Positions 24,001-34,863 of a stretch of DNA of 64,000 nucleotides are shown here, one piece after another. Location: positions 4,000,001 to 4,064,000 of the forward strand of contig CATNEN010000034.1 in NCBI GenBank assembly GCA_950097015.1, given 5' to 3'. The notes beneath the pieces were generated by a model. The model made no database searches. It was not told the origin of the DNA and saw nothing but the letters and a program-made list of their open reading frames with translations. The stretch is from Macrostomum hystrix. Lineage: Eukaryota; Platyhelminthes; Macrostomidae. The position numbers and the translations under genes were made by a program. Numbering within the stretch: the first letter of the stretch is position 1; each line of letters starts with the position of its first letter.

Positions 24001-25948
24001 CAGTTTCACACTGCTGTCACTGCCAGTTTCACACTGCTGTCACTCCCAGCTTCACACTGCTGCCACTGCCAGTTTCACACTACTGTCACTGCCAGTTTCA
24101 CACTGCTGTCACTCCCAGCTTCACACTGCTGTCACTCCCAGCTTCACACTGCTGTCACTCCCAGCTTCACACTACTGTCACTCTCAGCTTCACACTGCTG
24201 TCACTCCCACTTTGACTCTACTGCCTCTCCCAGTTTCACAATACTGTGACTCCCAGTATCACACTACTGCGTCTCCCAGTTTCACACTACTGTCACTCCC
24301 AGTTTCATACTACTGTCACTGCCAGCTTCACACTGCTGTCACTCCCAGCTTCACACTACTGCCACTCCAAGTTTCACACTACTGTCACTCTCAGCTTCAC
24401 ACTGCTGTCACTCCCACTTTGACACTACTGCCTCTCCCAGTTTCACACTATACTGTGACTCCCAGTTTCACACTACTGCCTCTCCCAGTTTCCCACTGTT
24501 GTCACTCCCAGTTTCACACTACTGTGACTCCCAGTTTCACACTACTGCCTCTCCCAGTTTCCCACTGTTGTCACTCCCAGTTTCACACTGCTCACCTTAT
24601 CTGCCTGTCGCCGTCCGCACAGCCGCCGCCTCTTCTGGTACAGCACATAGGCTAGAGTGAAAAGCGCCACAAAAACCAGTATGGAGATCACCAGGGCCAC
24701 AGCAACCGTGTTATCTTGCTGTTCTAGCGGCTGCACTGTCGCAGCGGCTGGATTGGCTGCAGCCTGCATTGGCGCCGCTGATGACGTCATCTGATCCTGT
24801 TTTATGCACAATGAGATGTTTAAAAGCTAGGAAAGTTTTCCAATTGTTCCATTGTTTAGGATATTTTCTGATATTTTATTACGTACGAGCGTACATACTG
24901 CAACAGCTTCCAAAGGTACTACAGAGCAATGATAAATGCTGCTTTTCATTAGAAAAAGGGGTTGTTTAGCATCTGCATTAAGGACTGACTTTTTACATGT
25001 AGCTTTGACACCCAGACACTCCTTACATAACCTAATTAGTCCTTTCAATGCTTCCAAAGCTTCTATTAGCTTCCGTTAGCTGCCATTAGCTGCCATCAGC
25101 ATCCGTTAGCTTTTATTAGCTTCCGTTAGCTTCCATTAGCTTCCATTAGCTTCCATTAGCTTCCATTAGCTTCCATTAGCTTCCATTAGCATCCATTAGC
25201 TTCCATTAGCATCCATTAGCTTCCATTAGCTTCCATTAGCATCCATTAGCTTCCATTAGCTTCCATTAGCTTCCATTAGCTTCCATTAGCTTCCATTAGC
25301 TTCCATTAGCTTCCATTAGCTTCCATTAGCTTCCATTAGCTTCCATTAGCTTCCATTAGCTTCCATTAGCTTCCATTAGCATCCATTAGCTTCCATTAGC
25401 ATCCATTAGCTTCCATTAGCTTCCATTAGCTTCCATTAGCTTCCATTAGCATCCATTAGCTTCCATTAGCTTCCATTAGCTTCCATTAGCTTCCATTAGC
25501 TTCCATTAGCTTCCATTAGCTTCCATTAGCTTCCATTAGCTTCCATTAGCTTCCATTAGCTTCCATTAGCTTCCATTAGCTTCCATTAGCTTCCATTAGC
25601 TTCCATTAGCTTCCATTAGCTTCCATTAGCTTCCATTAGCATCCATAAGCTTCCATTAGCTTCCATTAGCTTCCATTAGCTTCCATTAGCTTCCATTAGC
25701 ATCCATAAGCTAAGAATAAATAAACTCACCATTGCGGCGCCGCGGGAAAATGTCAGGCTGGTTGACGTATGCGGTTCAGTCTCCGATTGCAGTGCCAGAT
25801 CCATCGCTGCATCCGGAACTGTTGGTGGTTCTGTACGGTCAACAATTCTTACTGTTCCATCTGGCACTGTGGCGCCTGCCGCCGCCACTTCCGCAACTGC
25901 TCTGCCGTTACTGCTCAGACTGCCATTGCTGCTAGCTGTGTCAATCAT
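21017..25948 (-). CDS. Unrecognised 220-aa single-pass membrane protein, 4 exons
   Basis: Exons on the minus strand: 25948-25730, 24796-24596, 22050-21891, 21099-21017 (TAG). The phases (0, 0, 1) are consistent, with donors gtgagt, gtgagc and gtgagc. The N-terminal half is Ser/Thr/Ala-rich with no clear signal peptide. One transmembrane helix lies at about 104-126, followed at once by a stop-transfer cluster (QKRRRLCGRR), so the tail is probably cytoplasmic. The tail has an 11-glycine run and ends in ...STDTLDRV, where D-x-V fits a class III PDZ ligand. Every intron contains a different minisatellite. The layout resembles small type I or III receptors or adhesion co-factors, but I recognise no family. 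If a signal peptide exists, it would need an upstream exon. Confidence 0.62.
21195..21400. repeat. 20-bp minisatellite block 1, about 10 copies
   Basis: Unit ggtgggtgtcactggagtga. It lies in the last intron of the membrane-protein gene. The same unit returns at 21657-21815 after about 250 bp of unrelated AT-rich DNA. Confidence 0.92.
21657..21815. repeat. 20-bp minisatellite block 2, about 7 copies
   Basis: More diverged copies of the unit seen at 21195-21400 (tgtcgctggaatgaggtggg type). Both blocks sit in one intron, so they look like one array split by an insertion or by internal decay. Confidence 0.9.
22636..23315. repeat. 20-bp pyrimidine minisatellite, about 34 copies
   Basis: Unit tccttcctccactccttctg, with variants at the centre (cactcc, caatcc, ccctcc, caaccc). 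It is strand-asymmetric and nearly all pyrimidine on the plus strand. It lies in intron 2 of the membrane-protein gene. The overlapping Glu/Arg/Lys-rich minus ORFs are artefacts. Confidence 0.95.
23805..24590. repeat. 23-bp minisatellite, about 33 copies
   Basis: The core is cccagtttcacactactgtc, with tactg/gctg and gttt/gctt variants. On the minus strand it begins almost immediately after the exon 2 donor (gtgagc at 24595) of the membrane-protein gene. That intron carries two unrelated arrays. Confidence 0.95.
25052..25712. repeat. 10-bp minisatellite, about 65 copies
   Basis: Unit ttccattagc with rare atccattagc variants. It starts about 20 nt downstream of the exon 1 donor of the membrane-protein gene (minus strand) and is highly homogeneous, which suggests recent expansion. 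Confidence 0.96.
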
Positions 25949-27480
25949 TTTCTGTCTTAGTGTAAATCTTCTGCAGCTAAACTGTTGCAGTAAGTAAGCT
26001 GCTGTGCTGTATACAGTGTGCCAGTTGGCTTATGTACTCAGTCTGTCTGACCAGACTTGATCGAATGAGAAATGAATGAAATTATTTCTGACTCTGATGC
26101 TCCCTGTGAGTGCGAGTGTATTTATAATATATTTATATATATATGTGTGTGTGTCTACAAGCGCGCCGCAATAAGTAGAGCAGAGTAGTGTAAGTATTTA
26201 TGGTGCCCAATGCTGCAGGACAGCGCTGCAGAAAGCGTGAGGGGTTGGCGAACAGGGGCGGGTGAAAATAAGGGCAATTTATTTATACCCGGCAGCACAA
26301 AATGTTTTGTGGATACGCTTAGACCGTCTACTATTGGACAGTGGGCCCAAAGTCAAATCAACAAGTCTAGGACTTCGCTCTCTCCCTATCTTATTTCTCT
26401 CATTCGCATTGCCCGCTCAATTTCGCTCTTAATGTGTCAAATAATGCGTTCAGTGCAGTCTGGTCAGAGCTATATTGATTATCTGAGTCTATGCTCTGGT
26501 GCTGTAGGTCAAGAGAGAGATTGATATGAAGAAAAGTTCTTGCATTTCTTGCAGAAAACAAAATATGAGCGCATTGCGTACGGCGGCCTAAGCTTTGGAC
26601 ATAAATTAGCCTCTTAGACAGCACCCACCCCAACTCTGGGTTTTCGGGGTAGATGTTTTTTTCACCCACCTCACTCTTTCACTTTCTACCCCTTATCTTG
26701 CACGGCGGCAAATCACAAGCGACTATTCAGAACTATTTTTAGCAACTAATACCTAGGCACGTCCATTCCCATGCTAAATTGATGGATTGCAGCAGAGTTG
26801 AAGCGCTTTACCCTCCAAACCAATTTTTAAAGCCAGCCAATCAGCTTTGAGTCTATTTTTAGATTCGTTAGACAAGCAACGTTAAGCTGCGGTCCAAAAA
26901 CGGTTCATGGCTATGCCTTATCAGTGAATGCTAAAAAACAGCTTTGGCTTCTTAGCGTCCAAGACTCGAAACTATGAGAGGCCTTATCACTGATTACGTG
27001 GTCATAGTTTTTGTGCCACTATGGGAGGAAATAGAAGGATTCGTTGGACCCGTGTCAGTTGATTATGCACACAATCTTATTATTGCATATTGTATTTGCA
27101 TTCGGAAGTTGCTCTGCTATACCCTCTTACATTAAATGCGTACTTGTGTATGTGTGAGTATGTGTGTGTGTGTGTGTGTGCGTGTGTGTGTACACTTTGC
27201 TCAGAGAATCCTAAAATGAATGCCTCGATCGCTTTATCTCTGTGCTACGTGAGAGCTGCTATTCTGACTTTTATTGCCGGTCATAAATAATGCAGCAAAT
27301 TTAGTCGTGCATATTTATTTGAGAAATTACAGTATCGGCATAGTTTTATCTCCCTAGAGACAACTCCGAACTCTGTACAAATCATTTGTTCTGCTTTCTT
27401 GGCGCTATTTCTTGGCATCAGGTTCTTTTCAGATAGATCCGTTTCTTCAAAATTTCATGAAAACCAGAAAAGGATATTCT
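25949..27480. other. 5' flank of membrane-protein gene; spacer
   Basis: Single-copy spacer with a TA/TG dinucleotide stretch at about 26125-26155 and a (TG)n tract at about 27157-27192. I see no exon. The promoter of the minus-strand membrane-protein gene should lie near 26000-26200, but I cannot single out one core element. Confidence 0.4.
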
Positions 27481-27484
27481 AGCA

Positions 27485-27955
27485 ATCCATTCTACACAAG
27501 CACCCACAGTGATAGTCTAGCAATCCATTCTACACATGCACCCACAATGATAGTTTAGCAATCCATTCTACACATGCACCCACAATGATAGTCTAGCAAT
27601 CCATTCTACACATGCACCCACAGTGATAGTCTAGCAATCCATTCTACACAAGCACCCACAATGATAGTCTAGCAATCCATTCTACACATGCACCCACAGT
27701 GATAGTCTAGCAATCCATTCTACACATGCACCCACAGTGATAGTCTAGCAATCCATTCTACACAAGCACCCACAATGATAGTCTAGCAATCCATTCTACA
27801 CAAGCACCCACAATGATAGTCTAGCAATCCATTCTACACAAGCACCCACAATGATAGTCTAGCAATCCATACTACACATGCACCCACAGTGATAGTCTAG
27901 CAATCGATTCTACACAAGCACCCACAGTGATAGTCTAGCAATCCATTGTACACAA
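27485..27955. repeat. 38-bp minisatellite, about 12 copies
   Basis: The core is gatagtctagcaatccattc, alternating cacaagcac and cacatgcac. It lies in the spacer between the membrane-protein gene and the 3' end of CFAP58. Confidence 0.94.
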
Positions 27956-27959
27956 TTAT

Positions 27960-28638
27960 CTATAAAAATTTTAATCTATCAACATCAAGGTACACTGAGA
28001 CTTTATCAGCTTCATTCTTTTCCAGCGAGTGACTTTTGGGAATGGAATTTAGCGGGGCTAACGGGTAATTGTCAGGATTGATTTGTTTAGCAGTGTCTTA
28101 TGAGTAGCAAAGGCATCGAGTTCACATCATTATAACAATTATCCGTTTTCTCGCTGATTGATTGGGGCATCATGATTGTGTTTCACTTTCATGGCAAAAG
28201 TTTAGAAAAACGCCAGATTAACTTTTTATTAGCTATCTATAGGAAATAGTAGTCTTTATTTAATAAAAAATATTTTTTTCTTAAGCAATTTTTGTCCTCC
28301 ATTTCGTTTTTGAAAGATATGGCCATTTAGGAAAGCGAAAGTTTTTCAGTTAATTTTTGCGACGAAAATTAAAATTTGTTAAAGAGAATGACTCGAGAGT
28401 TTGTACTTTTAATTATCACAATATTATAGGAGTCTCGCATACAAGCGCCTCAAGTTTTTAGATACGAAACGGACGAAATTATCTCAAAAACTACTTTTCG
28501 CCTACTGTTAGTAGCGTAAGTATAATTGTTTAAGAATAATAGTTTCTTTTGTAAAAAAGTTATATGTTTTGTCCTCAATGAGTCCTCAATGAGGTCTATC
28601 GCTCTCCATTGTTAACCGCAGCCGGCAAGTCTTTATCC
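27960..28638. other. 3' flank of CFAP58
   Basis: AT-rich single-copy DNA downstream of the CFAP58 stop. No repeat or exon was seen. Confidence 0.4.
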
Positions 28639-31600
28639 TCAGCCTTTAGTCTTGGTCAGGCTGAAGCCGCCGCCGGTGAATCTGGCCTGATCGGTACGCT
28701 GCGGTTGAATCGGCGGGTTGCCGGGCGCGCCGCCCATCTGCAGCGCCTCGATGGCGCGCTCCCGGTCCCGCACCGCCTGCTCCTTCTTCTTCTGCTGGAA
28801 GTACTTCTTCTTGACCTCCTGCAGCTCGCGGGCCAGCTTCTCAATCTCGTATTTGTACTCTTTGATCTGCGACTCGTACATGTTCGTCTCGGCTGCCATG
28901 GCCTGGATTGGAGCGGCGAATTGTGATGCATCGAATTTTCTTTAGATGTTTAAAAATAATACAAGCTAATGTTAAAACGATTTTTATCTAGACGTGTCAT
29001 TTCAAGTATTTTTAGGAGTATCACTTTTGGAGATTCGTAGAGTTGTCATTTTTGAGATCTTAGGATGTTTGATTTTTGGGATCTATAGAGAAGTAATATT
29101 TGACGGATCTAAAGACGTGTCACTTTGGGATCTACAAGTGTCATGGTGGTAATCTAAATCGTTGTCAATTATAATGTGTAGAAGGCGTAAAAATATTTTT
29201 GGTCACGAGGAAATTCTAAAAGTACACTCAACTGTACCTCATAAAAATATGAGATGCCCACTAAGCACTACCCACCTTCATCTGCTTGGTCTTATCCCGC
29301 AGAGTCTGCTGATAGATTGACAGCTGCTCGGCCACCTCAGGTCCCGGCTGCCTAGCTAGGATGTGCTTGAGCTCGATGTACAGTTTCTCCTTCTCCTGGA
29401 TCAGCAGCTCCTTCTCCACCACCTCCTCCGTCTTGAGGATGAGGCGCTTCTGTAGGGTCTGAATCTTCTGGATCATCTCGTAGGTTGACGGGTCACTGCC
29501 CTGGAATTTAGATGGATCAGAAATCTTAAAATTAGAATGAGAAACTAATAAAAAGGCGGAGACAAATATTGGGAAGAAAATCCCAGAAGCAGCCCACCTC
29601 CAGCTTGCGCCAGCGGTGCACATTCATGGGATTCTCCAGCTCTTCCTCCAGCGCTTTGCACCTGGTCCGCTCCCTCAGCAGCTCCTTCTGGAGGTGGTAG
29701 ACCTCCCGGCGGAGCTCGTCAACGTTGTGCACCGTCCGCTGAAGCAGCGCCTTCTCGCGGCGAAGCTTCTTGATCTCCAGCTTCAGCACCCGGATGTCCT
29801 CCAGGCGCTGGTTGTACTGAACCTCGCCCTTGTTCAGCAGCGACTGTTGAATCTTGATCTTCTCGTACAGTAGGGCCAGCTCGTCGTTGCGCCTAACAAG
29901 CTGCGTGCCCAGGATGTCCCGCTCGCTGACGAGCTTGTCCAATTCCTTCTTCTGCCGCAGACGCTCAGCGTCGGCCTCGTTGATCATCTTCGTCAGCTTC
30001 TTCTTCTCGACCTCCTGCGCCTCGATATAGTCGCTGCTCTCCTTGTGCTGCTTCTTCATCATCTGCAGCTCCTTGCTGAGCTGGTCCTTCTCCTTCTCCA
30101 CTTTCTGGCGCTCCATGTTCTCCTTCACGAGCTGGCCGTCCTTCATGGCCGTCTCCTCCTTCAGCTGGTCGATCTGGTGCGACATGATCTTGTGCTTCCG
30201 CTTGAGTTCGGTGATCTCGTCCTGGGCCTCGATCAGGTTCTTGCTGTACAGGTTGCGGTCGCTTCGAACGGCCTCGTACAGGTTCTGCTGCTGCCGCAGG
30301 CGGGTCTCCGTTTCGGCGATCTTCTTTTTATAGTCGAAGATTTGCATCTCGCGCACCTTGACATCCTCCATGTGTTGCAGCACCTTCTGGGTCAGGTCCG
30401 AGGCCTCGTTTATGTAACGGTCGCGCTCCTTCTCGAGCTGGTAGATGATCTTGCGCTGCTTCTGCGCCTCATCCTTGTAGTTCTCAATCTCCTGCTCAAG
30501 AGTCTTCTTCGACGCCTCGTGCAGCTTCACCATGCCGCGCTGCTTCTCGGTAGCGTTGGCCGCCTTGATGAGGTTCTTGTTGAGAATGTCGCGCTCCCGG
30601 GTCAGCTCGTCCACAACCTTCTTGTCGTTCTCGCTGGCCTTCTTGATGAGGTCCATTTCTGAATTTGGGGCGGTGAATCGAAGGTGAGCATAGCGAATTG
30701 GACTCAGGACTATGTTTTCTTGACTTTTCCCGGGGAAGTAAATAGTCACTTAAGTCTGTTGATGAAAAAGTAGCTCACCCTTCTCCATGCCGTGAATCTC
30801 ATTCTTGAGCTGCTCTCGCTGGCCCTCCAGGGTGCTCTTGTTGTCCTCGGTTAGGCGCAGCTTGCGCAGGGTGGTCTCCCGGACGCGCACCAGCTTCTGG
30901 ATCTCGCTCTTCAACGTGTTCACCTCGTCCTCGCGTTGCTGAAAAATGTTTCATTTTTGAATAAATTAATGTATGAAAATTTGTTAAACTGTATCATTGA
31001 TTTCCGCTTGTAATTACCTTGAGCTCGAGCGTCTTGGACTGATTATCTCCCATGAGCTGCTGCACTCGCTGGCGCTGATCGTTGAGCACCAGGGTGTCAT
31101 CCTTGATCTTGGTCTCCAGAAAGTGCTGCTGCCGCTGTGCCTTCTCGAGCTCCGATTTGGTCATTCGGATCTCATCCTCGCGTGTCTTGTTCTCCTGCGA
31201 CACCCCGGCAAGGCGCGAGCGCAGCGTCTGGATCTCTCCCTCCTTGGCCTCGGCCTCGGCCTTGGCCTGCTTCAAGTCGCGCTCCATTTTCTCCTTCTTC
31301 CGCTGCTCCCTGGTGGCCTCACTGTTTTTGGTTTGAATCTCCTGCTCAAGTTCGGCCACCTTGGTCTGGCAGTCGGTCAGGTCCGTCTCCAGGCGCAGCT
31401 TCTGCGACTTGTTCTCCTCGAGCTCGTCTCTCAGGTGGCTGTTCTGTTGCATCAGCTCATCCCGCTGCTTAGTGAGCTCCTCCTTGGCTTCAAGCAGCTC
31501 GCTGACGTTCTGGTCCTGGCCGGAGGTCAAGCCGGCGCCCTGCTCGACCAGCTTGCTGAGGTTGGCGATCTCCAGCTTCAGGCTCTGGATGGTGTCGCGC

Positions 31601-32862
31601 GCTCGGGCCTCTTTGTCGTGCGCCGCGTCGACCATCTTCCAGGCCTTCTCGATCTCCTTCTTAAGCGAGGCAATGGTGGCTTGATCCTCCTCCGAGAGTT
31701 TCAACGCTGACGTCATTTTAGCCGAGTTCGCCACGATCTCGGCTTTGAGCTCGCGACATTTCTGCATCAGGCGCTTCTCGCTCTCGTGACTCTTCTGCAA
31801 GGCTCGCATGAGCTTCTCGTATTCGAGCTTGAACTTGTCCAGGCCCTTGTTGCCCTGAAGCTCTTGCAGTACCTCCTGGAAGTCTTTCTCCAGCGTGTCA
31901 AACGCTGAGTCGTCCATATTGCCTTTTTCCTTCCGTTCCTCCTTCTCCTGTTGGGTTGGGTTGGTGATCGGACTTTAAAGATATTTCAATCTAATAATTA
32001 CCTTCCTTCGAATATAGATATAAAAGGTTAAAAACAATTAAACAATAAACAAAAAATCTCCAAATTTAAACACAATTTATAGACATGGAGTCGAAATCTG
32101 TTTCTGGTATATATATGTACATTTGCTGTTTGCCCGTTACCATTGGAATGTCAATTTTTAAACCTAATTTAAACGAATTAGCAAAAACAAAAACTTGCAT
32201 TTTCTATTATAGAATATAAGTTACGAAAGTAATACATTTATATGAATTGAAATAAATTTCCTGCAACAAAGCCTTCTGTAATATTATTTTGGGTGACGAA
32301 TATTTTCATAATCGAACAGTTTTCAAGTACATTTTATTTAAAAATATAACTATATTGAACACAAAAGTGACAAAATATTAAATATTGAAAACTTTTGTTT
32401 TCGACATCTTTTGTCGATGCATTTACGATTCAGAAAACTGTACGAGTATATCCGACGTACAAATGACTTCTACACACTCTATAATTTATTATTGAGCTCA
32501 GATATTTTAAACAAGATATTAGAAGGTTGAGCTGTTTTCACACGTTGAATCTAATAAAGTAGAAAATGTGCAGCTGTTAAGCACAGATATTGAATATCAA
32601 CTCAACGTTTTACACATTAATAATGAACTTCACCTAGCAATAATTTGAACTAGACCAAGAAAAATAAATTCTTGACCAGGACAGTAATAATTAATTTGGC
32701 AGTAAGTACCCATTCAATTGTTGTATCGACTCAACGTTCACTCAATTTTATAATACAACTTAAGCTTAACAGTTCTTCAGAAGACACAGGCATTCTATGC
32801 TACGGATGTTTATGATAGACCAGAGTCAATGGAAAGATATTTTAAAAACTTACATCTGCCAT
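28639..32862 (-). CDS. CFAP58: Cilia- and flagella-associated protein 58, 882 aa
   Basis: Minus-strand exons: 32862-32854 (only nine coding bases), 31947-31018, 30938-30779, 30658-29598, 29500-29276, 28902-28639. All phases join to 882 aa, against about 870 for human CFAP58. Landmarks shared with the animal family, recalled from memory, are ERDRYINEASDLTQKVL, QQNLYEAVRSDRNLYSKNL, LVRRNDELALLYEKIKIQ, ENPMNVHRWRKLE, and a C-terminal TGGGF. The protein is coiled coil almost throughout. CFAP58 acts in motile cilia and sperm flagella (mid-piece and axoneme assembly), and its loss causes sperm-tail defects in mammals. It stands head-to-head with the Hv1-like gene. Unusually for this window, its introns are short and free of large minisatellites. 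The plus-strand ORFs over it are shadows. Confidence 0.97.
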
Positions 32863-34863
32863 GCCTTCACTGATTTTGCTCTTGATTTAAGTAAAGTCGG
32901 TGTTAAGATTTTACTTATATCTCACTACTGGTTTGTACACGTAGAATTATTAAGAAAGCCCATCTTTAAATAAAGTGCTCTAAAATGTGTATCTATTGGT
33001 TTCTATTAACTATTTTATAAAGGTAATAATATTATCTTTTGTCAAAACAATTAAAAGATTTAAATGCAATTTAAAGATGAATTTTTATTTTAAACCATTA
33101 TAAATTGTTACTGTTGAAGGTGCTTTGTTTTAACTTGTGTCTAAAGCCGTAGATCATAGATAGCAGCGAATTTGCGAAACTCTAAAGATAAGAGCATTTG
33201 AGCTTGTGTTACTTTTTATACCGCACGGAATGAAGTATAAATTCAAGTCTTTAAAAATCAAAGTCAGATATTTTTTCGGCACAAACTTCTAATGTCTAAC
33301 ACTGAATAACGTACTTCAGTACTTGCTTTTCGGGGAACAAGATTTCCAGAACAACGACTGAAGGTTCATGAGTATTGTAATGTACGAGTTAGTATGAATC
33401 AATCTCAAAATACAATAGTGCATACTATTATGCGGGCAAATAGATAAGCACCACAATAATGCTTGAGTTCTTAATTTTATATCTACTATAAATATATAAT
33501 ATGCGACAAACAAAGACTAAAAGGAAGTAGTACGTTACCTAGTAGTATCTAGCATCCATCGATGAAGTATCTACCCCTGTACACACTAACCGAAATAATC
33601 TGTCAATAAGCCTCGCGCTTTGGCATGCTGGGCTAGCTATATGATCTAGGCTTGTGATCATAGAGTTGCCTAGAAGAAGACACTCGCAGTAAAACTGTTG
33701 TTGAAGATTTCGCGCGAGCTGTGACAGAGCAAAACAGCACAGACTATTTGGGATTGCGGAATCATGAGCCATAATTAGCGGACACACAGTGGTAAATTCT
33801 CAAAATCGCTGCTTAAATTGCAGAGTCTCAAATAACTGCTGCCTTCTTAGGAGCTTTGTGTTTTCTTTAGTCAAGGAGCTAGAGCTGCCCCTCGCCTTTT
33901 ATCAGGAACTGTCTGTATTCTCAAGTTGAAGGATACGACACTTAAAAATAGGTCAATTTTAAAGGCATTAATTTGTTTAAAAAATACGCTAAGGAGATTG
34001 GAAAATGTCCTTGATCGCAACTTTAAATTTTCTCGATATAATTAAGTTGCAAGTGAGTTTCCAAGTGCCAGCCGAAAACTGCCAGTCGACAACTGACAAC
34101 CGACAACTGCCAGCCGACAAATGCCAGCTGACTGAATTTTCCATATTATCCCCAGCACTTCCGACATGGGATTTTTATTCCCAATCTAGGGTTATACGAG
34201 TTAGGATTCTAAATTTGGACATAAACCCAGACTTCAGGTACTCCAAGAGCTCAATCGCAAGCTGACGTACGTAGATCTCTTCAAACCAAGTAGGAGCTAT
34301 GAGTTTGCACGCAATAGAAATCTGATACGCCTTCAGTACTGGATATTTTCAACCAGCAGTCGGTTTTAACGACCATTTTCAACATGGAGACAGGGCAACC
34401 ATTTGACAGGCAGTCAATAAGATCTGGGCCAGGATTACCAGGTGATTCACTGGCTAAAAAATAAGAACTAGCCAGGTAATACTGCAAAATCTAGAGTATC
34501 ATGTGGAAAAGCCATCAGCAGAGTGCATGTGCCCCACCCATCGCTACTGCTTTGTCGCCTCTCTTGTCCACCCACTGCAGTCTCTAAGCCGTGCTTGGCC
34601 AATCGCGGCTGTCTGTTCCATATATGCAGCAGTTGGGAGAGTTGATGTCGTGTGGTTAGGGAGGGCGTTGCACTGATGATAAGGGGTGGGTGGTAATTCG
34701 GGCGTGGTCTCTATATGGGAGTTGCTGACCAACCCACGCAAATTCAAATAGGCAATTCGTGCCTCTCATTTGTCCTCCAGCGTGAGATTTAACTTGTACA
34801 TGTAACACCAAGAGGCACTCGTTTGCCTCAGATCTCGGCACCAGCATCGACTGGGGAGGCAAA
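32863..34863. other. Divergent spacer between CFAP58 and Hv1-like gene
   Basis: About 2 kb of AT-rich single-copy DNA that must hold both promoters. A short degenerate direct repeat (gccagccgacaactg-like) occurs at about 34066-34131. I see no TATA box at a convincing distance from either ATG and no exon. Confidence 0.45.

Noticed and set aside
29616-31710. Plus-strand Leu-rich ORFs across 29.6-31.7 kb
   Set aside because: Antisense shadows of the CFAP58 coiled coil.
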